From contig JAAZPN010000332.1 of the NCBI GenBank assembly GCA_012797215.1, forward strand, positions 1-5,568: a DNA stretch of 5,568 nt, written 5' to 3'. The notes beneath the pieces are model-generated. The model saw only the letters and a program-made list of their open reading frames with translations. It searched no databases and had not been told where the DNA came from. The position numbers were made by a program, and so were the translations under genes. Shown here piece after piece: positions 1 through 5,427 of this stretch. The DNA comes from Chloroflexota bacterium. Its GTDB lineage: Bacteria; Chloroflexota; Anaerolineae; Anaerolineales; Anaerolineaceae. Numbering within the stretch: position 1 is the first letter of the stretch; each line of letters begins with the position of its first letter.

Positions 1-873
1 CAACCCCCTGATGTGCAATTCACCAAGGTGGACCCCGAGACTTTTGATTTCGTTAAAGATGAAGCTCTAATCCGCATGGCCCAGAGTGGTCCGGACAAGC
101 ACTGCCCATATTGCGGCACGCGCAACCTGGCGGAAGCGCTCAGGTGTGTGCAGTGCGGCAGCGATATCACCGTTGGCGCCAAGGTGCGCGAAAGCGGAAC
201 AGTTCTTGAAACGCAGGCAACTCCCCAGCCGAGCGCGCCGCGGAAACTTTCCCGAGGAGCACTGATTCTGCTCATCCTTGGGTTGGCTGTGTTGTGCGGA
301 TTGCTGTTTATGTTCATCAGCAATCTCACCCGCACAGACCAGGTCAGCGCGGTGGTCAGTGGCGGAAATTGGCAGCGCAGCCTGCAGATATTGGCGTACC
401 AGCAAGTGAGCGAGCGGGATTGGGAAAGCTCTGTGCCAGCAGGCGCGCAAATCCAAAGCTGCAGCATGGAATACCGTTACAACTCGGACACGCCGCGCGC
501 GAACGCTACAGAGGTTTGCGGCGAGCCTTACACGATAGACACCGGCACCGGAATCGGGCAGGTTGTGCAAGATTGCGTTTATCGGGTATATGAAAATTAT
601 TGCACCTATACCACTCTGGCGTGGATTCCGATTGATACGCTCGTCGTCACCGGCCAGGACTTGAATCCCTACTGGCCTTCCACGGCGCTGAGCGAGACCC
701 AACGTTACGGCACGCAGGAAGAACGTTACACCATTTATTTCAGCGCGGATGGGGATACCTACACGTACACAACTACCAATGCTGACCTGTATAGCTTGGC
801 CGAGCCAGGCAGCGCCTGGACCTTGGAAGTGAACCAATATGGGTCGGTTGCCTCCGCGGAACCCGCCAGGTAA
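1..873 (+). CDS. Zinc-ribbon, single-pass membrane protein of unknown function (5' partial)
   Basis: The reading frame is open to the left edge of the window and ends at TAA 871-873. A GTG at 13 could start it, but no ribosome binding site precedes it and the codons before it read naturally, so I treat the gene as cut at its 5' end. Counting from GTG 13, residues 31-48 hold two CxxC pairs (CPYC and CVQC; C31, C34, C45, C48), typical of a small treble-clef/zinc-ribbon domain. A Pro/Ala-rich linker follows, then one strongly hydrophobic segment at about 82-104. The remaining roughly 180 residues are rich in Tyr, Thr and Ser and contain four more cysteines (C150, C169, C188, C197) that could form two disulfides. 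With a cytoplasmic ribbon and one TM segment, the C-terminal domain would lie outside the membrane; this topology is inferred. I do not recognise a family for that domain and assign no function. The gene ends just before a strong terminator. Confidence 0.75.
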   Translation, partial: QPPDVQFTKVDPETFDFVKDEALIRMAQSGPDKHCPYCGTRNLAEALRCVQCGSDITVGAKVRESGTVLETQATPQPSAPRKLSRGALILLILGLAVLCGLLFMFISNLTRTDQVSAVVSGGNWQRSLQILAYQQVSERDWESSVPAGAQIQSCSMEYRYNSDTPRANATEVCGEPYTIDTGTGIGQVVQDCVYRVYENYCTYTTLAWIPIDTLVVTGQDLNPYWPSTALSETQRYGTQEERYTIYFSADGDTYTYTTTNADLYSLAEPGSAWTLEVNQYGSVASAEPAR

Positions 874-879
874 GTTAAC

Positions 880-916
880 AAAAAAAGCCCGCTGGTTTTT
901 CCAGCGGGCTTTTTTT
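880..916. terminator. Bidirectional Rho-independent terminator
   Basis: A perfect 9-bp GC-rich stem (887-895 with 901-909) encloses a five-T loop. It is flanked by seven A on the left (880-886) and seven T on the right (910-916), so either strand gives a hairpin followed by a U-run. It lies 7 nt after the stop of the zinc-ribbon gene and 10 nt beyond the stop of the convergent ATPase gene, and probably ends both transcripts. Confidence 0.93.
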
Positions 917-926
917 ATTCCATCTG

Positions 927-3422
927 CTACTGATTGCCTGAAATCAGCAGCCATTCCTTGCCGCTTTTAAAAGCGTAGGCGGGTTTCCAGGCCAGACCGA
1001 AGAGTTCCACCACGATATCTTTCTTGAGCGGGGCCACCGTTACCTCACGGATAGTTCCAGCGGACTGCGTGCCTTGGGCTTGAAAATCACGGATTTCCTG
1101 CTCCATTTTCGCGTCCAGATCTGCTAACTCGGCTTGGTATTTGCGAATCATTTCCTCAGATTCGGCGACATTGGCTTTGGCGGTCGCGGTCATGCGCCGT
1201 TTGCTCATCGAAGAACTCAGGTTGCTTCTGCGGCCGGTAAAGAGCTTGGCAACGTTTTCAAGACCTTTGATGGCTTCCTCGCCGCGCCGCTGCTTCAGGA
1301 CGGTCTGGTCTTTCTCCAGTTCCAACTCTTCTCGCAGCTTTTTATCTTCGATGGTCTTCTTGAGCTTCGCGTACTTATCGCGGATTTTCTGGACGCCGTC
1401 CGAACTGCTGCCGGCGCTGGCGGATTTGCAGCGGGCTTCAAAAGCTTCCCTGGTTTCGCCTGGGTTTGACACCATTTTCAAAGTGTCATTGCTGAACAGT
1501 TTGAGGGTCTGCGAGCGGTAAACCCATTCGATGAAGTCCTTGGAAAGCGCGCTGAAATTCTGTTCGTCGTCCAGCGGATAAACCAAATCGCCAAAGGTGG
1601 CGTTGGGCAGGGGGCTGCGGTCCAACGCGGCAGTATCGATTGGTTCGCTCAGGTAATCTTCCCAGCGTACCAGGCCGCGGCCTTCCAGTTTGGGGATTTG
1701 CACGCTGATTTTGGTTTGCGTGTCCACGTTGTAGGTGCGGTTTGCGAAGTAGACTGTTGCCTGACCGAGCAAAACTGGCTGGTAGTGGTAAAGCGGATTG
1801 GAGGCGGACCCTCCCAGCTTGCTGCCGGCTTCCCGCAGAGCTTCGGATAGATTGCGATTAAAGGGGAGATAGTGCACTCCCACCTTGGAAGAGAGCTTTG
1901 GTTCCACCGTCAGACCGGGTTGGTCGGCCCTGGCTCCGCCCTTAACATCCGCGACGCTGACTGTGCCTGGGGCGCTAGCGCTGGCGCCGGCGGTTGACGC
2001 GGCGGCAAGCACGGCTTCCGCGCCTACCATGCGGTTCAGGTCATCGAGCTTGTTGCGGGTAATTGGTCCGGGCAGATAGTTCATAGCCCAACGCGTGGTA
2101 AACACTACCGGGGCCTTGGCATGCACATTATGCAGCACGAAGACGCGTTTACCCAGCGCGGAGATGGTTTTATCAAAGTACGAGCGGTCTAAACCGCCAG
2201 CCAGGCTGTCCAGACCGTCGAGCAGACGCTGTTTATCCTGGTCGGTTTGCAGCTTGCCAATAATCCAGGTGCCGGTGTTGGAGAGCGCTTTGTAATCCAG
2301 GTCAATGGGGTTTTGCGTCGCCAGCACCAGCCCCACGCCAAAGGCGCGCGCTTGTTTGAGCATGCGCAGAATTATGGGTTTGCTGGGCGGTGAGGCAATT
2401 GGCGGCAGATAGCCAACAATCTCGTCAAAGTATACTAATGCGCGCAGGTTGGTCGTTCCGGACTGCGTGCGCATCCAAGTTTCAATCGCGGAATAGAGCA
2501 GGGTGATAAAGAACATGCGTTCCTGGTCCGCCAGATGGGCCAGGTAGAAGATGCTGTGGCGGGGTCTGCCTTCTGGCGTGTAAAGGAAAGAGCCGATATC
2601 CAGGGGTTGACCCTGCAGCCAGCTTTCGAATGCCGGGGCGGCCAGGAAGTTGTTCAGCAGCATCGCCAAACCAAAGCGGTCGTTCTCCGGGTAGAACTTG
2701 GAGACCGGGAACACGCCGAGCTTCTCAAAAGGCGGATTCTGGGTCTGGAGGATCAGACTTTCCAGGTCCAGGTCTTTGCCAGCGCTCCAGGAATTCTCAA
2801 AGATATTCGAAAGCAGGATGTGTTCGCGGGAGCGAACTGGGTCGATGTTCTTGAAACCGACCAGCTCCAGCAGCGCGGTGACCGTGCTGGCGATGCTTTC
2901 ACGCAGCATTTCCTTGTTTTCATCCCAGCTGATATCCGGGCATTTGAGCGAGGACAGGATGCTGACGGGAATGGCTGAATCCGAGCCGGGAGTGTAGATG
3001 GCGTAATCGACAGCTTTTGCCAGCCTTGCGATGCGGGCTTTGTCGATCCCCCAATCGGTCAGTCCCTTAGACCAGGAAGCCGAAGCATCTTCCGCGGCCT
3101 GTTGAACAGACTTGCCTTCCCTCGCGGCGGCGTCCGTGTCGATCCAGGGCGCAAAGTCGGCAGGCAGCAAATCCGGGAAGTGCAGCAGGTGGTTGGTAAG
3201 GTCGCCTTTGGGGTCGATCAGGATGGCAGGGATTCCCTGCAGGGCGGCTTCTTCCAGAAGGATGATGCCCATACCGGTCTTACCAGAGCCGGTCATACCA
3301 GTGATGACAGCGTGGGTGGTCAGGTCAGTGGGGTCGTAGTAAACGAGTTTGTCCGACAGCGCCTGCTTCGCGACAAGGTCATACTGGCGCCCAAAAAAGA
3401 ATTCAGAATCATTTAATTCCAT
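927..3422 (-). CDS. HerA/FtsK-superfamily P-loop ATPase (DUF87/DUF853-like) with long C-terminal extension
   Basis: An 831-residue protein starts at ATG 3422-3420, with a good Shine-Dalgarno upstream, and stops at TAG 929-927. The ATPase core is clear. Walker A is GMTGSGKT at 42-49, a conserved IDPKGDL follows at 69-75, Walker B is LVYFDE at 329-334 (D333, E334), and a sensor-like ATQNP lies at 368-372. A basic segment with R359 is a candidate arginine finger. This pattern fits the HerA-like branch of hexameric DNA/protein translocases. The usual N-terminal HAS barrel is missing or reduced, because Walker A begins at residue 42. After the ATPase come an Ala/Ser-rich linker (about 470-487), an unassigned region (about 505-670) and charged, probably coiled-coil helices (about 676-725 and 752-785). 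A short hydrophobic/aromatic tail (about 790-831) ends the protein. No NurA-like nuclease lies beside it here. It appears to be a single-gene unit. The ATPase assignment is firm; the substrate (DNA or protein) is unknown. Confidence 0.9.
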   Translation of the reverse strand: MELNDSEFFFGRQYDLVAKQALSDKLVYYDPTDLTTHAVITGMTGSGKTGMGIILLEEAALQGIPAILIDPKGDLTNHLLHFPDLLPADFAPWIDTDAAAREGKSVQQAAEDASASWSKGLTDWGIDKARIARLAKAVDYAIYTPGSDSAIPVSILSSLKCPDISWDENKEMLRESIASTVTALLELVGFKNIDPVRSREHILLSNIFENSWSAGKDLDLESLILQTQNPPFEKLGVFPVSKFYPENDRFGLAMLLNNFLAAPAFESWLQGQPLDIGSFLYTPEGRPRHSIFYLAHLADQERMFFITLLYSAIETWMRTQSGTTNLRALVYFDEIVGYLPPIASPPSKPIILRMLKQARAFGVGLVLATQNPIDLDYKALSNTGTWIIGKLQTDQDKQRLLDGLDSLAGGLDRSYFDKTISALGKRVFVLHNVHAKAPVVFTTRWAMNYLPGPITRNKLDDLNRMVGAEAVLAAASTAGASASAPGTVSVADVKGGARADQPGLTVEPKLSSKVGVHYLPFNRNLSEALREAGSKLGGSASNPLYHYQPVLLGQATVYFANRTYNVDTQTKISVQIPKLEGRGLVRWEDYLSEPIDTAALDRSPLPNATFGDLVYPLDDEQNFSALSKDFIEWVYRSQTLKLFSNDTLKMVSNPGETREAFEARCKSASAGSSSDGVQKIRDKYAKLKKTIEDKKLREELELEKDQTVLKQRRGEEAIKGLENVAKLFTGRRSNLSSSMSKRRMTATAKANVAESEEMIRKYQAELADLDAKMEQEIRDFQAQGTQSAGTIREVTVAPLKKDIVVELFGLAWKPAYAFKSGKEWLLISGNQ

Positions 3423-3427
3423 AGCGC

Positions 3428-3436
3428 ACTCCCTTT
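3428..3436 (-). promoter_or_regulatory. Shine-Dalgarno of the HerA-like ATPase
   Basis: Read on the minus strand this is AAAGGGAGT, with the GGAG core about 6-7 nt before ATG 3422. It supports the chosen start. Confidence 0.75.
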
Positions 3437-3445
3437 GATGGTCTG

Positions 3446-3451
3446 ATTATA
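3446..3451 (-). promoter_or_regulatory. Candidate -10 box of the HerA-like ATPase promoter
   Basis: A consensus TATAAT on the minus strand sits 23 nt upstream of the ATPase start codon. It would give a short leader of roughly 17 nt that just includes the Shine-Dalgarno. No convincing -35 is visible at 16-18 nt, so this may be a weak, activated or alternative-sigma promoter. An 8-bp palindrome (3457-3464, AGTATACT) lies just upstream and could be an operator half or chance. Confidence 0.5.
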
Positions 3452-3571
3452 AGGTAAGTATACTGCAAACCCGCAGGGGGTAGGATGGTTTTTTGGTGAC
3501 GGGAAGATGTCTGGACCTCTAATTATTTGAACAATGCTTTATTGGTCTCTCCAGGCATAGCCCAAGCGGGG

Positions 3572-3577
3572 TAAAAT
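3572..3577 (+). promoter_or_regulatory. Candidate -10 box of the Nim-like flavoprotein gene
   Basis: TAAAAT (5 of 6 to consensus) would place the transcription start near 3584, leaving a leader of about 48 nt before ATG 3632. No good -35 is visible. Because this box ends immediately before the in-frame ATG at 3578, it argues that this ATG lies outside the transcript. Confidence 0.4.
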
Positions 3578-3590
3578 ATGGCTCTGGGAA

Positions 3591-3606
3591 GCGCGCGCTC
3601 GCGCGC
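3591..3606 (+). other. Very GC-rich hairpin in the leader of the Nim-like gene
   Basis: GCGCGCG (3591-3597) and CGCGCGC (3600-3606) are perfect inverted copies with only CT between them; allowing a 4-nt loop leaves a 6-bp all-GC stem. It would sit near the 5' end of the mRNA and 13 nt before the Shine-Dalgarno. It could protect the 5' end or tune translation; no role is shown. Confidence 0.5.
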
Positions 3607-3619
3607 CGGACTGCCAGAA

Positions 3620-3626
3620 AAAGGAG
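3620..3626 (+). promoter_or_regulatory. Shine-Dalgarno that fixes the Nim-like start at 3632
   Basis: AAAGGAG lies 5 nt before ATG 3632. The upstream in-frame ATG at 3578 has no such site, and the 18 residues it would add do not look like the family's N-terminus. Confidence 0.8.
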
Positions 3627-3631
3627 CTGGG

Positions 3632-4117
3632 ATGTTCAGACCGATGCGGAGAAAGGCGCAGCAGCTTTCAGAGGCTGAAGCGCTTGATATTTTGGAAAAA
3701 GGCAGTTCGGGCGTGCTGGCGGCCGCGGGGGACGAGGATTATCCGTACGCCGTCCCGCTGAGTTACGCATATTGCGAGGGCAGGCTGTACTTTCACGTGG
3801 CGAGGTCGGGGCACAAGCTGGACGCTATCGCGCGTAATGACAAAGTCTCTTTCTGCGTCATCCAGAAAGACGAAGTTGTGCCGGCGGAATTCACGACCTA
3901 TTACCGCAGCGTGGTGGTGTTCGGCCGGGCGCGAATTTTGACGGATGAGGCGGAGAAGCGCCGCGCGCTGAGGCTGCTGGTTCAGAAATATTCGCCGGGT
4001 TTCCTTGCGGAAGGGGAGTCGGAGATTACGCGCGCTTGGGAGCGCTTCCATGCGCTGGAGCTGCGGATTGAGAATATGACTGGGAAAGCCGCAAAAGAAC
4101 TGATGCTGAAACAGTAA
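3632..4117 (+). CDS. Pyridoxamine 5'-phosphate oxidase family (NimA-like) FMN split-barrel protein
   Basis: This is a 161-residue protein when started at ATG 3632; the frame extends upstream to ATG 3578. The N-terminus MFRPMRRKAQQLS, then an LEKGSSGVLA stretch (21-30) and YPYAVPLSYAY (37-47), match the first strands of the Nim/PNPOx-like flavin reductase family. The block YFHVARSGHKLDAI (53-66) followed by VSFCV (72-76) is its most recognisable signature. The region near 92-103 (RSVVVFGRARIL) is the next core strand pair. Proteins of this kind bind FMN as homodimers in the cytoplasm. Some reduce 5-nitroimidazoles, others handle haem or remain uncharacterised, so the substrate cannot be read from sequence. 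The length is normal for the family and the frame is intact. It is divergent from the ATPase gene and probably monocistronic. Calling it a resistance gene would go beyond the evidence. Confidence 0.88.
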   Translation: MFRPMRRKAQQLSEAEALDILEKGSSGVLAAAGDEDYPYAVPLSYAYCEGRLYFHVARSGHKLDAIARNDKVSFCVIQKDEVVPAEFTTYYRSVVVFGRARILTDEAEKRRALRLLVQKYSPGFLAEGESEITRAWERFHALELRIENMTGKAAKELMLKQ

Positions 4118-4136
4118 AACGATGCCTGGTCGCTGG

Positions 4137-4151
4137 TCATTGATGCAATGA
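4137..4151 (+). terminator. Weak hairpin after the Nim-like gene, possible terminator
   Basis: TCATTG (4137-4142) and CAATGA (4146-4151) form a perfect 6-bp stem with a 3-nt loop, followed by TTTGTTT. The stem is AT-rich and the T-run is interrupted, so termination here would be inefficient at best. Confidence 0.25.
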
Positions 4152-4216
4152 TTTGTTTCGCTGGGCGCAAGCGTGGGATGCCTGCCAATATGGTACCGGG
4201 TGGGGAAGCTGAGGAC

Positions 4217-4270
4217 ATTTGGTGAAGAATCAAACCGTCACTTCAAAGGAAATTCACCGAATCCTTTTTT
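4217..4270 (+). terminator. Terminator/attenuator-like hairpin upstream of the MetV-like gene
   Basis: The segment 4217-4226 pairs with 4253-4262 over 10 bp, nine Watson-Crick and one T-G wobble, closing a 26-nt loop. CC and six T (4265-4270) follow. The next gene's Shine-Dalgarno is only 15 nt beyond the T-run. It may end the Nim-like transcript or act as a regulated attenuator for the gene that follows. The large loop and 2-nt offset before the T-run weaken the call. I do not recognise a known riboswitch class here. Confidence 0.45.
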
Positions 4271-4284
4271 ATCGCGGAATAATC

Positions 4285-4291
4285 AAAGGAG
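4285..4291 (+). promoter_or_regulatory. Shine-Dalgarno of the MetV-like gene
   Basis: AAAGGAG lies 6 nt before ATG 4298, an ideal spacing. It supports this start and shows the gene is set up for translation. Confidence 0.8.
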
Positions 4292-4297
4292 AAAAGA

Positions 4298-4801
4298 ATG
4301 GCAGTCTACAGTATTCCAATTGAACTTAACGAAATCATCACGGAGATCCGCGGTAAATATCAAAAGGTACTGGTAATTGGGTGCGGTGGATGTACGAACG
4401 AGTCGCTCGCATATATCCACAACCTGCCAATTACCAATGTCAACAGCGATGAATTAACACCTATCGCGACAAACGCCGAGTTGGAAAAGCTAGAATCCGG
4501 CTTAACAGCAGCAGGCTTCGATGTTCGAACGACAACTTTTCCTCGCGATTGGGATGCACTTTGCCTCCGACAAGAAGGCAAAACATTCCAATACAACCCG
4601 CACCTGGACTTTGAGCCACAGGTAATCCTTGCGTTATCCTGCCCAGCCGGAAAGTTCAGCATTGAAGAAGGTTTTGATCACAAAATTCCTGTCATAAAAA
4701 TCACCAGGCAAATTGGACATCTCGCCTATTTTTCTTACGAAGATTCTGAGGGATTTCAATGGATTGATCCGGAAAAAACGAAGATATTTAATTACGAATG
4801 A
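4298..4801 (+). CDS. Four-cysteine protein distantly resembling MetV (methylenetetrahydrofolate reductase partner)
   Basis: A 167-residue cytoplasmic protein with a strong ribosome binding site; the stop is TGA 4799-4801. Residues 10-32 (ELNEII...KVLVIGCGGC) and 107-119 (PQVILALSCPAG) look like the two hallmark blocks of MetV-type proteins, whose usual forms are CGxCxxxC and LxCGxG. Cysteines are C29, C32, C89 and C115, a spacing compatible with a zinc or iron-sulfur site. The usual third cysteine of the first block is Ser36, the glycine after C115 is Pro, and the C-terminal cysteine-rich tail of MetV is absent (MetV is around 200 residues). No metF is nearby. GC is about 44% against about 59% for the gene before it, and several codons end in A/T, which suggests a different origin or history. 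The family link comes from motif memory only. Another corrinoid- or C1-related Rossmann-like protein is possible. Confidence 0.6.
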   Translation: MAVYSIPIELNEIITEIRGKYQKVLVIGCGGCTNESLAYIHNLPITNVNSDELTPIATNAELEKLESGLTAAGFDVRTTTFPRDWDALCLRQEGKTFQYNPHLDFEPQVILALSCPAGKFSIEEGFDHKIPVIKITRQIGHLAYFSYEDSEGFQWIDPEKTKIFNYE

Positions 4802-4823
4802 CGAGGATGCATCAGACAAAACC

Positions 4824-4868
4824 GCAAACCGACCCAAATAAGCTTTCCCTCCCGGTTTGCATTTTTTT
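4824..4868 (+). terminator. Rho-independent terminator of the MetV-like gene
   Basis: GCAAACCG (4824-4831) pairs perfectly with CGGTTTGC (4853-4860). The loop is 21 nt, and an A then a run of T follow. It begins 23 nt after the stop codon. Its 3' arm overlaps the likely -35 region of the rpsO promoter, so the two transcription units are packed tightly. Confidence 0.8.
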
Positions 4869-4883
4869 TATTTCTGGTATAAT
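4856..4883 (+). promoter_or_regulatory. rpsO promoter with extended -10
   Basis: TATAAT at 4878-4883 is a perfect -10, preceded by TGG at 4875-4877, giving an extended -10 (TGnTATAAT). TTTGCA at 4856-4861 is a plausible -35 (4 of 6) with a 16-bp spacer. Transcription would start near 4890, giving a leader of about 70 nt before rpsO. Confidence 0.8.
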
Positions 4884-4900
4884 AACGCAGTGACTAGTCC

Positions 4901-4924
4901 GGCGAGCGGTTTGCGCTGCTTGCC
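4901..4924 (+). other. Hairpin in the rpsO leader
   Basis: GGCGAGC (4901-4907) pairs with GCTTGCC (4918-4924) over 7 bp including one G-U, with a 10-nt loop. It lies in the first part of the predicted leader, before the Shine-Dalgarno AGGAG at 4948-4952. S15 represses its own mRNA in several bacteria through unrelated leader structures, so this is a candidate site, not a demonstrated one. Confidence 0.4.
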
Positions 4925-4960
4925 AGGAGACTTGCATAAATTCTTTTAGGAGCAGACGTC

Positions 4961-5233
4961 ATGTCTCTAAACCAAGCTGAAAAAAGCGAAATTATCAAGA
5001 AGTACGAACGCCAACCTGGTGATACCGGTTCGCCCGAGGTTCAGATTGCCCTTCTGACCACCCGCATTAGCCAACTCACCAACCATCTGCGCATCAACCG
5101 CCACGATGAAAGCTCGCGCCGCGGGCTGCTCAAACTGGTTGGTCAGCGCCGCCGTTTGTTGGCCTATCTTCGCCAGAAGGATTACGATCGTTTCCTTGCC
5201 ATCACTGAATCACTCAATATTCGGAAAAAGTAA
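4961..5233 (+). CDS. rpsO: 30S ribosomal protein S15
   Basis: A 90-residue protein, against about 89 for the family, starting at ATG 4961 with AGGAG 8 nt upstream and ending at TAA 5231-5233. The signature is unmistakable: [14 protein letters not shown] (20-33), then RI..LT.HL (35-43), then [20 protein letters not shown] (51-70), which includes the residues that contact 16S rRNA and uS17-side partners. S15 is a primary binder of the central domain of 16S rRNA in the small subunit, where it organises the platform and forms an intersubunit bridge. It is first in an operon with pnp, the arrangement found widely in bacteria. S15 often autoregulates its translation; the leader here has a hairpin that could serve this. 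Confidence 0.98.
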   Translation: MSLNQAEKSEIIKKYERQPGDTGSPEVQIALLTTRISQLTNHLRINRHDESSRRGLLKLVGQRRRLLAYLRQKDYDRFLAITESLNIRKK

Positions 5234-5260
5234 GCTTCAACCGTATCTCCACGGCGATCC

Positions 5261-5320
5261 AACCGCGCAATATGGTCCGCATGCAGTACAGTCTGCTTGC
5301 GGACCTGAACTGACGCGGTT
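5261..5320 (+). other. Nested stem-loop between rpsO and pnp
   Basis: There are three stacked perfect stems: AACCGCG/CGCGGTT (5261-5267 with 5314-5320), GGTCCGC/GCGGACC (5274-5280 with 5299-5305) and GCAG/CTGC (5283-5286 with 5293-5296), with a 6-nt loop. The sequence after it is AT-rich (ATTATTGTATT) but has no clean T-run. It could be a partial terminator, a 3'-end stabiliser of rpsO mRNA or an RNase III site. In E. coli the rpsO-pnp spacer carries such processing and attenuation elements. Confidence 0.7.
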
Positions 5321-5325
5321 ATTAT
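5297..5325 (+). promoter_or_regulatory. Possible internal promoter for pnp
   Basis: TTGCGG (5297-5302), a 17-bp spacer and TATTAT (5320-5325, 5 of 6) make a passable promoter within the intergenic hairpin. Separate pnp promoters exist in some bacteria. The -35 is poor, so confidence is low. Confidence 0.25.
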
Positions 5326-5343
5326 TGTATTAAACCAAACTAT

Positions 5344-5406
5344 GCCAGTCGGGTATTGAAAGGTAAGAATCAAACTTGATTGTTAGCTTTCAGTCCCTGT
5401 ACTGGC
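5344..5406 (+). other. Long imperfect hairpin in the pnp leader
   Basis: Inverted segments, outermost first, are 5344-5349 with 5401-5406 (6 bp), 5351-5353 with 5395-5397 (3 bp) and 5357-5362 with 5387-5392 (6 bp). Then come 5364-5366 with 5383-5385 (3 bp) and 5368-5373 with 5376-5381 (6 bp at most). Only small internal loops and G-G mismatches separate them, for about 23-24 bp in total. It ends 21 nt before the pnp start. Such a long stem is a natural RNase III substrate, and in E. coli cleavage of a pnp leader stem lets PNPase repress itself; that role is inferred here. Confidence 0.75.
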
Positions 5407-5416
5407 GCAACCAGTC

Positions 5417-5423
5417 GAAAGGA
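5417..5423 (+). promoter_or_regulatory. Shine-Dalgarno of pnp
   Basis: GAAAGGA lies about 4-5 nt before ATG 5428, slightly close but acceptable. It sits directly after the structured leader, so folding there can affect its access. Confidence 0.65.
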
Positions 5424-5427
5424 CGAC

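Noticed and set aside
67..954. A 295-codon open frame on the minus strand opposite the zinc-ribbon gene
   Set aside because: It lies wholly antisense to a gene with clear zinc-binding and TM features, spans the terminator, overlaps the end of the ATPase gene, and its translation shows no recognisable domain.
1134..3416. Several plus-strand open frames opposite the HerA-like ATPase
   Set aside because: All are shadows of a gene with intact Walker motifs; none has a convincing ribosome site or protein-like composition.
3463..3476. Small inverted repeat CTGC-6 nt-GCAG upstream of the ATPase promoter
   Set aside because: Four-bp arms are too short to call an operator.
4121..4185. Direct repeat GATGCCTG at 4121-4128 and 4178-4185
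   Set aside because: It is only 8 bp, with no target-site or insertion-sequence context, and is expected by chance.
3668..4233. Minus-strand frames opposite the Nim-like gene
   Set aside because: They are antisense to a clear family member and have no supporting motifs.
4259..4283. A promoter for the MetV-like gene using TTCACC and AATAAT
   Set aside because: The spacer would be 19 bp and the start site would fall on or past the Shine-Dalgarno.
4173..4376. 67-codon plus-strand frame overlapping the start of the MetV-like gene
   Set aside because: It starts at GTG without a ribosome site, overlaps the real gene out of frame, and its translation looks like random coding of a leader.
4225..5375. 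The 11-mer AAGAATCAAAC occurs exactly in both the MetV-like leader (4225-4235) and the pnp leader (5365-5375)
   Set aside because: It is suggestive because both copies sit in structured leaders about 50-60 nt before a start. However, a few chance 11-base matches are expected in a sequence of this length, and the two copies are placed differently in their hairpins.
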